From NCBI GenBank assembly GCA_963676385.2, contig CAXXMM010000010.1, positions 62,001-126,000 on the forward strand: a stretch of 64,000 nt of DNA, in the 5' to 3' direction. Both the position numbers and the translations under genes were made by a program. Of the stretch, positions 28,204 through 36,622 are shown piece after piece. Within the stretch, counting starts at the first letter, position 1, and each line of letters starts with the position of its first letter. This stretch comes from UBA1422 sp963676385. Lineage in GTDB: Bacteria > Bacillota > Clostridia > Peptostreptococcales > Anaerovoracaceae. Below the pieces are notes generated by a model. That model saw only the letters and a list, made by a program, of their open reading frames with translations, ran no database searches and had not been told where the DNA came from.

Positions 28204-29076
28204 CTATTTCAGTTCAATGATGACCCTTCTATATGGCTCCTCTCCTTCACTTCTGGTTTTCACCTTCGGATTGTCCTGAAGCGTAGCGTGTATGACCATT
28301 CTTTCGTAGGGGTTCATAGGTTCCAATCTTACAGTTCTTCGAGTCTTAATGACTTTTCCAGCCAATCGCTCTGCCAATTGTTCCAAAGTATTTTCTCTTT
28401 TTACTCTGTAATTTTCGGCATCCACAACAACTCTCAAATATTTTTCCTTGTCCTTGTTCACCATCAAACTGGTTAGATATTGAATGGCATCCAAGGTTTG
28501 TCCCCGCTTGCCAATGATGGTTCCTGAATCTTTTCCTTCTATGCTTAGAAACAAGGTCTCATCATTTGCTTCAGCGGTTATGGTCAGGGTCAAGCCCATT
28601 TTTTCAGTGGTTTCCCTTAAGAAATCAAGGGCGGGATGTGATTCAACGGAAACTAGATTTTCAGGTCTAGTAATTGCACTGACCCGTTTGTTACGTACAA
28701 CCGGTGTCTCTCCATCCTTTGATTCTCTGGGTTCTGTGGCCTCTGTCGATTCACGAGGTCCTCTATTTTCTCTTGTCTCACGATACTCCCTCTTTTCGCG
28801 AGGAGCTCTTGCTTCCTGTTGATATCCTTGTTTTTGCGGCTCTACCGGCATGGTGTCCCCGGCCTTTGACAAAGCAGGTTCTTCCTTTGCAAGGGTGCTT
28901 GCAGCACCTTTCACTGTGACACGAACTTTGGCCAGTTTTGCCCCAAGTCCTAAAAATCCTTTTGAGGGTTCTTCCAGCACGACCACATCCGCTTCTTCTC
29001 GGGAACATTTTAAATCTTTAAGTGCCAATTTGACGGCTTCTTCCACGTCTTGGCCCCATTTTTCTGAAAAATCCAT
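28204..29076 (-). CDS. jag: RNA-binding protein Jag (KhpB; Jag-N, KH and R3H domains)
   Basis: 290 residues. Residues about 1-52 form the Jag-N domain (EEAVKLALKDLKCSREEADV...GFLGLGAKLAKVRV). A charged low-complexity linker follows (about 65-125, rich in Glu, Arg and Pro). Then come a KH domain with GTIIGKRGQTLDAIQYL and an R3H domain ending in RRVIIELK. It is a cytoplasmic RNA-binding factor affecting cell elongation and division. It sits one base from yidC, the usual neighbour. The stop is TAG; readthrough would meet TGA eight codons later. Confidence 0.94.
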   Translation of the reverse strand: MDFSEKWGQDVEEAVKLALKDLKCSREEADVVVLEEPSKGFLGLGAKLAKVRVTVKGAASTLAKEEPALSKAGDTMPVEPQKQGYQQEARAPREKREYRETRENRGPRESTEATEPRESKDGETPVVRNKRVSAITRPENLVSVESHPALDFLRETTEKMGLTLTITAEANDETLFLSIEGKDSGTIIGKRGQTLDAIQYLTSLMVNKDKEKYLRVVVDAENYRVKRENTLEQLAERLAGKVIKTRRTVRLEPMNPYERMVIHATLQDNPKVKTRSEGEEPYRRVIIELK

Positions 29077-29077
29077 G

Positions 29078-29764
29078 TTATTTTTTCCCTCCTTCTTTCA
29101 GCTTCGTTCTGTACTTTCCAAGGTACAGATTAAAGAAGATCTGAATAAATTGTCCGAAGAACCAATAGATTGAAAGACCAGCAGCATAAGATCTACTCAT
29201 CATAACAATCATCAGAGGAAATACATACTTCATCATTTTCATCATGCCATCCATACCAGGCTGTGTTTGTGCCTGTTTGTTGTTGGTGGTCAGGAATGAG
29301 AAGAAAGTGGCAAGTCCCGCTAAAATTGGGAGTACCCACTTATCCGGCTGACTCAAGTCAACAATCCACATGAAACTCTCGTGAACAGCATAAAGCATAT
29401 CTGAATTCATATACAAAAGAGGCTGTCTTAACAAGGCAAATACCCCAAAGATAATGGGCATTTGGATTAACATGGGAAGACATCCCGCTGCAGGATTAAA
29501 CTTTTCTTCTTTATAAAATTCCGACATTTTAATGTTCAGCATTTGTTTGTCATTGGCATACTTTTGCTGAATTGCTTTCATTTTTGGTGAAAGCTGGCTC
29601 ATTTTAGCCGTGGATCGAATTTGTTTGGCATAAAGGGGAAAGAGACACAACTTCACCAGCAAGGTGAAAATTACGATTGCTACGCCATAATTTCCAACCA
29701 GGCCATAGATAAAGCTAAGTATCCATCCGATTGGCTGTGCGATAGCACCAATAATAGCATTCAT
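29078..29764 (-). CDS. yidC: membrane protein insertase YidC (short Gram-positive form)
   Basis: 228 residues, lacking the large periplasmic domain of Gram-negative YidC. Hydrophobic segments at about 10-50, 92-112, 128-160 and 175-205 fit the five-helix fold, and the conserved KPLxxK-like start is seen in FPLYAKQIRSTAKM. It inserts membrane proteins with or without Sec. No lipobox is present, unlike Bacillus SpoIIIJ. Ribosome-binding site ggagg. Confidence 0.94.
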   Translation of the reverse strand: MNAIIGAIAQPIGWILSFIYGLVGNYGVAIVIFTLLVKLCLFPLYAKQIRSTAKMSQLSPKMKAIQQKYANDKQMLNIKMSEFYKEEKFNPAAGCLPMLIQMPIIFGVFALLRQPLLYMNSDMLYAVHESFMWIVDLSQPDKWVLPILAGLATFFSFLTTNNKQAQTQPGMDGMMKMMKYVFPLMIVMMSRSYAAGLSIYWFFGQFIQIFFNLYLGKYRTKLKEGGKK

Positions 29765-29793
29765 GAAATTCCTCCGATTTCACAACTCTCAGA

Positions 29794-30003
29794 TTACTTC
29801 AACGGGTCGTATCCGCCTGGATTCCAGGGATGACATCTGAGAATTCGTCTGATTCCTAAATAACTACCCTTAAAAAACCCATACTTTTCCAATGCTTGGA
29901 TAAAGTAGGAGGAGCAGGTAGGGTAGAACCTGCATGTGGGCGGGAACAAAGGAGAAATGAATTTCTGATACCCTCTGATAATGATAATCATAACGGTTTT
30001 CAT
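29794..30003 (-). CDS. yidD: membrane protein insertion efficiency factor YidD
   Basis: 69 residues. The whole length matches the family: an N-terminal hydrophobic stretch, then GYQKFISPLFPPTCRFYPTCSSY with its conserved cysteines and HPWNPGGYDPLK at the end. It associates with the membrane and helps YidC-dependent insertion. The ATG overlaps the rnpA stop (ATGA). Confidence 0.95.
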   Translation of the reverse strand: MKTVMIIIIRGYQKFISPLFPPTCRFYPTCSSYFIQALEKYGFFKGSYLGIRRILRCHPWNPGGYDPLK

Positions 30004-30329
30004 ATCTTCACCTTTTTGACGGCGGCTTCAATAGATTTTTTCACATCCGCACATTTCCTGTTTCGTATGGTATTCCTGGCGATAAAAATAAAGTCGTATC
30101 CGGCAGGTAATTGCACCTGACTGGTTCTTACACTTTCTTTCATCAGCCTCCGCGCCCGGTTTCTTTCAACACTGTTGCCGACTTTTTTACTTGCCAAAAA
30201 TGCGGTTCTGCAATATGGCAAATCATTTTTCCGATAAAACAGCACAATATAGCGCTCTCCCATCGGTTTTCCTTTGTTGTAGATTGCGGAAAAATCACTT
30301 CGTTTCCGCAAAACATTTTGCTTCAGCAT
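30000..30329 (-). CDS. rnpA: ribonuclease P protein component
   Basis: 109 residues from the ATG at 30329, which has gaaggaag seven bases upstream; an in-frame GTG at 30344 overlaps the rpmH stop and is less likely. It is the basic protein cofactor of RNase P for tRNA 5' processing. The signature RNR-like motif SVERNRARRLMKESVR is present, with a preceding FxxxYxxGK pattern (FSAIYNKGK). Confidence 0.95.
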   Translation of the reverse strand: MLKQNVLRKRSDFSAIYNKGKPMGERYIVLFYRKNDLPYCRTAFLASKKVGNSVERNRARRLMKESVRTSQVQLPAGYDFIFIARNTIRNRKCADVKKSIEAAVKKVKI

Positions 30330-30343
30330 CACTGCTTCCTTCA

Positions 30344-30478
30344 CTAGGCCGTCAGGGACTTTCTCCCGCGCAGTCTTCTTCTTTTCAAAACGTTTCTACC
30401 ATTTTTGGTTGCCATTCTTTTTCTAAAGCCATGTTCAACTTTTCTCTGTCGTTTTTTTGGCTGATAGGTCTGTTTCAT
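30344..30478 (-). CDS. rpmH: 50S ribosomal protein L34
   Basis: A 44-residue gene too short for ordinary ORF lists. Translation begins MKQTYQPKKRQRKVEHGFRK and continues RMATKNGRNVLKRRRLRG, which is unmistakable L34. The ribosome-binding site is aaggaggtg. The stop is TAG immediately followed in frame by TGA, a tandem stop. It heads the rpmH-rnpA-yidD-yidC-jag transcript from a consensus promoter. Confidence 0.97.
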   Translation of the reverse strand: MKQTYQPKKRQRKVEHGFRKRMATKNGRNVLKRRRLRGRKSLTA

Positions 30479-30508
30479 TGTTTCACCTCCTTGCACATAT
30501 GCCTTGTA

Positions 30509-30537
30509 ATTATATAGCCGAGGGCTGATGATGTCAA
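30509..30537 (-). promoter_or_regulatory. consensus sigma-A promoter of rpmH
   Basis: On the minus strand TTGACA (30532-30537), 17 bases, TATAAT (30509-30514): a perfect consensus promoter about 25 bases before the rpmH ribosome-binding site. Confidence 0.9.
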
Positions 30538-30559
30538 CGATTTTATGTTTTGGCGAGCC

Positions 30560-30734
30560 ATGTTTTTTCTAAAGTTCTATATGTTGTGGTGTTGTGAATT
30601 CTGTGCACAATTTTATCCACCGCTTGTGGATAACTCTAAGTTTCGTTGGATGAAAATAAAAAATTTTACCCCTTGTCTGTGGATAACTTTTTATGTATGA
30701 TGGTTCTACAACATAGTGAAGTAGGGGAAAATAC
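30560..30734. other. oriC: oriC, upstream DnaA-box cluster
   Basis: The rpmH-dnaA gap contains reverse-orientation DnaA boxes TGTGGATAA at 30625-30633 and 30678-30686 (both perfect complements of TTATCCACA), plus a near match TTATCCACC at 30613-30621 and a TGTGCACAA near 30602. This is the upstream half of a bipartite origin flanking dnaA, as in Bacillus. The strand switch of the flanking genes here marks the divergence of the two replichores. Confidence 0.85.
30673..30701 (+). promoter_or_regulatory. dnaA promoter with a DnaA box in its spacer
   Basis: -35 TTGTCT (30673-30678), 17-base spacer, -10 TATGAT (30696-30701). A perfect DnaA box (30678-30686) lies inside the spacer, so DnaA binding would compete with RNA polymerase and give negative autoregulation. 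Confidence 0.75.
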
Positions 30735-32072
30735 ATGAAGACATTAAAGGAAAACTGGACAGATACTTTGGAATTGCTCAAACCGGAGCTTACTCAGATT
30801 AGTTTTGATACCTGGTTCTCTCCATTAGAGCCAAAAAGACTGGACGAAACACAAAATATTCTATATATAGAGTGTAACGAAAGCTTCGTTGCCGAGGTTT
30901 TGCACAACCGGTATGTCCCCTTACTTGAAACCGCAGTAAAAACCATTTTCAAGACGCCTTACCATGTGGAATTTTTGGTGAAAGAACCAGACTCTGTAGA
31001 GGAATTAAAAAATACAGATAAGGGAATTTTTGTCAACGAGTTTTATTTTAATCCACGATATAGTTTTGAAAATTTTGTGGTTGGCAGCAACAATCAATAT
31101 GCTCATGCCGTTGCTTTGGCCGTAGCCGAAACACCTTCAAAATTATACAATCCTTTGTTTATATATGGTGGCTCCGGTTTGGGAAAAACCCATCTGATGC
31201 ACGCCATTGGTCATTATATTCTGGAACATCATAAGAAATTAAAAATTCTTTACGTTTCCTCTGAAATGTTTACCAACGAATTAATCACTGCCCTGAAAGA
31301 AAAAAGGAATATTAACACTTTCAAAAAAAAATATCGGAATGTGGATGTCCTTTTGATTGATGACATTCAATTTATCGAAAACAAAGAGGCAACCCAAGAA
31401 GAATTTTTCCATACATTCAACAGCCTTTATGATTTGAATAAGCAGATTATTATTTCCAGCGATCGTCATCCAAACAAACTGACCAATCTGGATGACCGGC
31501 TACGCTCAAGGTTTGCATGGAATATTGTGGCGGACATTCAACCCCCCGATTATGAAACGCGTGTAGCCATTCTTATGAAGAAGGCAGAACTGGAAAACAT
31601 TGAAATTACTGACTCTGTGCTCCAAGTCATTAACCTGATTGCTGAAAAAATAAGATATAACGTAAGAGAATTGGAAGGGGCTTTTTCAAGAATCATCAGC
31701 TTTTCCATCGTTCTCAATAAACCGATTTCTGTTTCTTTTGCAAAAGAAAAACTTACTGAAATTTTTTCTTCCAGTGATATGAATGTTACCATAGAAACCA
31801 TTAAACGATCGGTTTGCAAATACTATAATATTTCTATTAAGGAAATGGAATCTGCTAAAAAAACCAGGGAACTGGCGTTTCCCAGACAGGTTGCCATGTA
31901 CCTTTGCCGAGAAATGACAAATAACTCTCTCCCAAAAATCGGGGAATCTTTTGGAGGTAGAGATCACACCACAGTTCTTCATGCCCATACAAAAATTTTC
32001 AAAGATATGAACGCCAACGAAAACATCAAAAAAGACGTGGAAGAATTAACATCTATATTAAACGAAAAATAA
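30735..32072 (+). CDS. dnaA: chromosomal replication initiator DnaA
   Basis: 445 residues. Domain I is at the N-terminus (WTDTLELLKPELTQISFDTWFSPL). The AAA+ domain has Walker A GGSGLGKTHLMHAIGH, Walker B VDVLLIDDIQFIENK and sensor DDRLRSRF. Domain IV ends with the DnaA-box recognition signature FGGRDHTTVLHAHTKI. It opens oriC; DnaA boxes lie on both sides of the gene. Confidence 0.98.
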   Translation: MKTLKENWTDTLELLKPELTQISFDTWFSPLEPKRLDETQNILYIECNESFVAEVLHNRYVPLLETAVKTIFKTPYHVEFLVKEPDSVEELKNTDKGIFVNEFYFNPRYSFENFVVGSNNQYAHAVALAVAETPSKLYNPLFIYGGSGLGKTHLMHAIGHYILEHHKKLKILYVSSEMFTNELITALKEKRNINTFKKKYRNVDVLLIDDIQFIENKEATQEEFFHTFNSLYDLNKQIIISSDRHPNKLTNLDDRLRSRFAWNIVADIQPPDYETRVAILMKKAELENIEITDSVLQVINLIAEKIRYNVRELEGAFSRIISFSIVLNKPISVSFAKEKLTEIFSSSDMNVTIETIKRSVCKYYNISIKEMESAKKTRELAFPRQVAMYLCREMTNNSLPKIGESFGGRDHTTVLHAHTKIFKDMNANENIKKDVEELTSILNEK

Positions 32073-32247
32073 TATGTTCTTCCTTTATCAACAGGCCTGT
32101 TGATAAAAATACAAGGGTTATGCACAACTCAACTTGCATAAAAAACTATGCTTTTTCAACCAAAAAACCCTTTGTACACAAATTCACAGGGCCTACTACT
32201 ATTACTACTAATATTACTATAAATAAGAAAAAGACGGAGGTGCTGAA
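32073..32247. other. oriC: oriC, downstream half with DnaA boxes and DnaA-trio unwinding element
   Basis: A 24-base perfect palindrome centred on AGGCCT (32085-32108) is followed by a forward DnaA box TTATGCACA (32119-32127). Next come a pair of weaker boxes (TTGTACACA and ATTCACAGG, 32172-32190), a short GC block, and a run of CTA/TTA triplets (32193-32220). In Bacillus subtilis this order of boxes, GC block and DnaA-trios is where DnaA loads on single strand and melts the DNA. The dnaN ribosome-binding site (ggaggtg) closes the region. Confidence 0.82.
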
Positions 32248-33363
32248 ATGAAATTTTCCTGTAACCAACAAATCTTATCCAAAGCTTTAAATACTGTATC
32301 AAAAGCAGTTACCATTAGAACGACAATTCCTATTCTTAAAGGAATCTTATTAAAAGCCACTGAAGACGGTAAATTAATGTTAGCAGCCTCTGATTTAGAT
32401 TTAAGTATTGAAAAAAACATTGATGTGAATGTGGAAAAGGAAGGATCCATTGTGGTTCTTGCAAAACTTTTTGGGGATATCATCAGAAAACTTCCAAATG
32501 AAGAAATTTTCTTTGAGTTACAGGATAATGGAAATGTATTAATTAAGACGAGCCAATCCGAATTTAGAATTATTGGGCTTCCCGCAGAAGAATTTCCAAA
32601 TATAGGTGAAGTAGAGGAAGTTTCAAACCAATTGTCTTTCCACAAAGAACTTTTCAAAGAAATGATTCGAAAAACCGCTTTTTGTGCCAGCATTGATGAA
32701 TCCAAAGGGGTTATTGTTGGCGTGTTAATGGAAATGGAAGAAAGAAAAGTAAATATGGTAGCGCTGGATGGATTTAGAATGGCGGTTACCAGAGAAGCAA
32801 TGGTTAATAAAGAAGAGGGAAAAGTCATTATTCCGGCAAAAATTTTAAATGATATTTATAAAATACTAACGGAAAATGAAAAAGAAGAAGAAGTCAATAT
32901 TATTATAAGCAATAAAAAAGCGGTACTTCTTTTAGAAAGAACAAAAATTGTCATTCGGCTGTTAGAAGGAGAATTTATTAAATATAAAGATATTATTCCA
33001 AAAGAAAACCCAATTAAGGTGATTGTGGCCAGAGATGAAATGGTAGAAGCCATTGAAAGAGCATCCTTGTTGGCAAAAGAAGGAAAAAACAATTTAATTA
33101 AGTGTAAATTGGAAGAAAATTTGTTTACCATTACCTCTAGATCTGATGAAGGAACAGTCAAAGAAGAAATTATTGTGGAAAAAGAAGGGGAAAACATAGA
33201 AATTGGATTTAATTCCAAATATTTAATTGAGGCTCTTCGAGCAATAGATGATGAAAAAGTAATATTAGAGTTTAAAACAGGAACCACTCCTTGCTTATTA
33301 AAACCGGTTACCGGGTCTCAATACGAATATTTAATTTTGCCGGTTCGAATTTCAACAAATTAA
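32248..33363 (+). CDS. dnaN: DNA polymerase III beta sliding clamp
   Basis: 371 residues. Three repeats of the clamp fold; family segments include MKFSCNQQILSKALNTVSKAV, the TTIPILKGILL stretch and the C-terminal LLKPVTGSQYEYLILPVRI. The protein is a ring-shaped processivity factor for Pol III. It is followed after 18 bases by recF, without the S4-domain gene (yaaA/rlbA) often found between them. Confidence 0.97.
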   Translation: MKFSCNQQILSKALNTVSKAVTIRTTIPILKGILLKATEDGKLMLAASDLDLSIEKNIDVNVEKEGSIVVLAKLFGDIIRKLPNEEIFFELQDNGNVLIKTSQSEFRIIGLPAEEFPNIGEVEEVSNQLSFHKELFKEMIRKTAFCASIDESKGVIVGVLMEMEERKVNMVALDGFRMAVTREAMVNKEEGKVIIPAKILNDIYKILTENEKEEEVNIIISNKKAVLLLERTKIVIRLLEGEFIKYKDIIPKENPIKVIVARDEMVEAIERASLLAKEGKNNLIKCKLEENLFTITSRSDEGTVKEEIIVEKEGENIEIGFNSKYLIEALRAIDDEKVILEFKTGTTPCLLKPVTGSQYEYLILPVRISTN

Positions 33364-33381
33364 GAAATAGAATATGGAAAA

Positions 33382-34479
33382 ATGTTTATTGAAAAAATAA
33401 AGATTGAAAATTTCAGAAATTATCATGAACAGGAAGTCTTTTTTCATGAAAAGGTGAATGTGATTGTAGGTAATAACGCCCAGGGAAAAACCAATTTATT
33501 GGAAAGTATTTATGTTTCCTCCCTGGGACGTTCTTTTAGAACGGCAAAAGATAAAGAGATGATTCGCTTTGAGCAGCCATATACCAGAATTATGGCAACT
33601 TATGATTCCAATCAACAGGAAAAAAAAGTTGATATAGGGTTTAATAGAGAGGGAAAAAAGGAAATCAAAGTAGATAACATAAAAGTGGAAAAAATGGTAG
33701 AAATGCTCAATCACTTTTATGTTGTTGTTTTTTCACCGGAAGATTTAAAAATAGTGAAGGAAGAACCGGAAAAAAGAAGAAATTTCATTGATAGAGAACT
33801 GTGTAAGATGAGAATCTCTTATTTAAATAATCTAACACAGTACAAAAAAATACTGATGCAGCGAAATGCATATCTAAAAAACGAAAAAAAAGATCGTCAG
33901 GAACTTCAGATATGGGATGATGCACTGAGTCAGTATGGAGCAAAGGTTATTTTGCAAAGAAAAAAATTCATTGAAGAAATCAATGAAATAAGCAAAGAAA
34001 TACACGAGAAAATAACTCAAGGAAAAGAACAGTTGGAAATCCAATACCAACCCAGCATTGAGCCGGAAGAAAATTTGGAAGAACTCATTGAAAAAATACA
34101 GAAAAAATTAGGGAAATCATATCAACGAGATGTGTATACAGGAAGTACAGGATATGGCCCTCACAAGGATGATCTAAATATACTTATTAACGGGATTCAG
34201 GCGAGACAATATGGTTCTCAGGGCCAGCAACGAACCGCCGCTCTTTCCATGAAGTTGGCAGAAATCACTTTAATAGAGAAAGAAAAAGGCGAAAAACCTA
34301 TATTATTGTTGGATGATGTTCTAAGTGAGCTGGATGGAGACCGACAAAAATATTTAATTCAAGCCTTATCAGAATCTCAACTTTTCATCACCGCAGCCGA
34401 GTTGAATCCCCAATTGATAGAGGCGTTGCCCGTGGGAAACACGTATATAGTGACGGACGGAAAAGTGAAAAGGAAATAA
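33382..34479 (+). CDS. recF: DNA replication and repair protein RecF
   Basis: 365 residues. Walker A VGNNAQGKTNLLESIYV, an ABC-like signature region SQGQQRTAALSMKLAE and Walker B ILLLDDVLSELD are present, with the GYGPHKDDL motif. It loads RecA at single-strand gaps. The ribosome-binding site is poor, consistent with coupling to dnaN. Confidence 0.96.
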   Translation: MFIEKIKIENFRNYHEQEVFFHEKVNVIVGNNAQGKTNLLESIYVSSLGRSFRTAKDKEMIRFEQPYTRIMATYDSNQQEKKVDIGFNREGKKEIKVDNIKVEKMVEMLNHFYVVVFSPEDLKIVKEEPEKRRNFIDRELCKMRISYLNNLTQYKKILMQRNAYLKNEKKDRQELQIWDDALSQYGAKVILQRKKFIEEINEISKEIHEKITQGKEQLEIQYQPSIEPEENLEELIEKIQKKLGKSYQRDVYTGSTGYGPHKDDLNILINGIQARQYGSQGQQRTAALSMKLAEITLIEKEKGEKPILLLDDVLSELDGDRQKYLIQALSESQLFITAAELNPQLIEALPVGNTYIVTDGKVKRK

Positions 34480-34583
34480 ATGGAAAAAACCATAGTGTAT
34501 ACTCGAAAAAATACCCCATCTTAAACAGGCTAAATTGCCCCAAAGAACACAGTAAAAATAAATAAGACAAAAATACCTTAAAA

Positions 34584-34617
34584 GAGCCAAGTAAAAATTG
34601 TAAAACTGGCTTTTTTG
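34584..34617 (+). terminator. terminator of the dnaN-recF transcript
   Basis: AGCCAAGT pairs, with one bulged base, with ACTGGCT and is followed by a six-base T run. Its descending arm lies inside the spacer of the gyrB promoter, so termination and gyrB initiation share DNA. Confidence 0.6.
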
Positions 34618-34626
34618 TATTATAAT
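34598..34626 (+). promoter_or_regulatory. sigma-A promoter of gyrB
   Basis: -35 TTGTAA (34598-34603), 17-base spacer, -10 TATAAT (34621-34626), about 37 bases before the gyrB start. Confidence 0.8.
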
Positions 34627-34662
34627 GTACTAGTATTTTATACAGAAGAGGTGAGTAATTTT

Positions 34663-36606
34663 ATGGCAGCAGATACAAAGCAACAGAAGTATGACGCAGA
34701 GCAAATACAAGTCTTGGAAGGCCTTGAACCTGTACGAAAAAGACCGGGTATGTATATCGGTAGTACGGGCGAAAAAGGTCTTCATCATTTGGTATATGAA
34801 ATTGTGGACAACAGCATTGACGAAGCCCTTGCCGGTTTTTGTAAAAATGTACTGGTAACCATCCAGGAAGACAATTCCATCATGGTGGAAGACGATGGAA
34901 GAGGCATGCCGGTGGATCTTCATCCAAAACTTAAAATTCCCGCAGTGGAAGTCATTCACACAGTGCTTCATGCAGGCGGTAAATTCGGCGGCGGCGGATA
35001 TAAAGTTTCCGGCGGACTTCATGGTGTAGGCGCATCGGTTGTCAACGCCCTTTCCACTAAAATGGAAGTGGAAATCAAAAGAAACGGCAAGATTTATAAG
35101 CAAACCTATTCAAAGGGCAAGACCATGACCAAATTGGAGGAGGTTGGCACATCTAGGCATACCGGTTCTAAAACCACATTTTGGCCGGATCCTGACATTT
35201 TTGAAGAAATGGAATTTGATTTTGCTACGTTGGAATACAGGCTTCGTGAAATGGCTTTCCTCAACAAGGGAATTCGAATCGTTCTCACCGATGAAAGGGA
35301 AAAACTCAAAAGAAAAGAAGAATTCCATTACGAAGGTGGTATTAAGGAATACGTCAAATACCAAAATCAGAGCAAAGAACCCATCCATCCGGATATTATA
35401 TATTTTGAAGCCAAAGGAAAAGATCGAACCGGGATTGGTGATATGGAAGTGGAAGTGGCCTTGCAGTATACCGACAGGTATACGGAAGTCATTCTTTCCT
35501 ATGCCAATAATATTAACACCACCGACGGTGGGTTTCACATGGTTGGATTTAAAACTGCCTTGACCCGGGCCTTTAATGACTATGCCCGCAAGAATAAATT
35601 TCTCAAAGACAACGACGATGCCCTCACCGGGGAAGATGTGAGAGAGGGACTTACTGCGGTTATTTCTGTCAAGTTAAGCAACCCTCAATTTGAAGGACAA
35701 ACAAAAGCCAAATTGGGAAACAGCGAAATGAGAGGCTTTGTAGAAACCGCTACCAATGATAATCTCACCGCATTTCTTCAAGAAAATCCGGCTCAGGCGA
35801 AAAGTATGCTAGGCAAATGCCTTCAGGCAGCCCGGGCTAGAGAGGCCGCACGAAAAGCCAGAGAGATTACCCGAAAAAACAGCTTGTTGGATGGACTTTC
35901 ACTTCCGGGAAAACTGGCGGATTGCTCCGAAAAGGACCCGGCACTTTCAGAAATTTTCCTGGTGGAAGGAGAATCGGCCGGTGGCAGCGCCAAGCAAGGG
36001 AGAGATCGAGCAAGACAGGCGGTGCTTCCGCTTCGTGGCAAGATCCTCAATGTAGAAAAAGCCAGACTAGATCGAATTCTCAATTCGGAAGAAATAAAGA
36101 ATATGATTACAGCCTTTGGCTGCAACATCGGACAGGATTTTGACATCACCAAACTTCGGTACCACAAAATCATTATTATGACCGATGCTGACGTGGATGG
36201 TGCCCATATCCGAACCTTGTTATTAACTTTCTTTTATCGCTATATGGCACCTCTCATTGAAGGCGGGTATGTATATGCGGCACAGCCACCCTTGTTCCAA
36301 GTGAAAAAAGGGAAAGAAGAACATTATACTTACTCAGAGCGGGAACAAGAAAAACTGCTGGCGGAACTGTCTGAACAAGGCAGTGGGAAAGTAGATATTC
36401 AACGGTACAAAGGTCTTGGAGAAATGGATTTCCAACAACTTTGGGAAACCACCATGGATTACAAGCATCGCACCTTGATACAAATTACCCTGGAGGATGT
36501 GGCGGCGGCAGATGCCATCTTTACTACGTTAATGGGTGACAAAGTTCCACCTCGAAAAAAATTCATAGAAGATAATGCAAAATACGTTCAAAACTTAGAC
36601 GTGTAG
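34663..36606 (+). CDS. gyrB: DNA gyrase subunit B
   Basis: 647 residues from the ATG at 34663 (ribosome-binding site agaggtgag); upstream in-frame codons contain the promoter. ATPase motifs EIVDNSIDEALAGF, DDGRGMPVD and GGLHGVGASVVNALS; TOPRIM motifs LVEGESAGGSAKQGRDR and MTDADVDGAHIRTLLLTFFYR; C-terminal QRYKGLGEM. It supplies ATP-driven supercoiling with GyrA. It ends in TAG; readthrough would reach TAA after ten codons. Confidence 0.98.
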   Translation: MAADTKQQKYDAEQIQVLEGLEPVRKRPGMYIGSTGEKGLHHLVYEIVDNSIDEALAGFCKNVLVTIQEDNSIMVEDDGRGMPVDLHPKLKIPAVEVIHTVLHAGGKFGGGGYKVSGGLHGVGASVVNALSTKMEVEIKRNGKIYKQTYSKGKTMTKLEEVGTSRHTGSKTTFWPDPDIFEEMEFDFATLEYRLREMAFLNKGIRIVLTDEREKLKRKEEFHYEGGIKEYVKYQNQSKEPIHPDIIYFEAKGKDRTGIGDMEVEVALQYTDRYTEVILSYANNINTTDGGFHMVGFKTALTRAFNDYARKNKFLKDNDDALTGEDVREGLTAVISVKLSNPQFEGQTKAKLGNSEMRGFVETATNDNLTAFLQENPAQAKSMLGKCLQAARAREAARKAREITRKNSLLDGLSLPGKLADCSEKDPALSEIFLVEGESAGGSAKQGRDRARQAVLPLRGKILNVEKARLDRILNSEEIKNMITAFGCNIGQDFDITKLRYHKIIIMTDADVDGAHIRTLLLTFFYRYMAPLIEGGYVYAAQPPLFQVKKGKEEHYTYSEREQEKLLAELSEQGSGKVDIQRYKGLGEMDFQQLWETTMDYKHRTLIQITLEDVAAADAIFTTLMGDKVPPRKKFIEDNAKYVQNLDV

Positions 36607-36622
36607 GAAGGAGGGATTTCAG

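Noticed and set aside
33340..33363. GGTTCGAAT in a tRNA T-loop-like context
   Set aside because: It lies inside the dnaN coding sequence and no cloverleaf can be drawn around it. No tRNA genes, including tRNA-Pyl, were found in the window.
34480..34524. Short ATG frame (14 codons) right after recF, a possible remB relic
   Set aside because: It is too short, has no ribosome-binding site and does not resemble RemB/DUF370.
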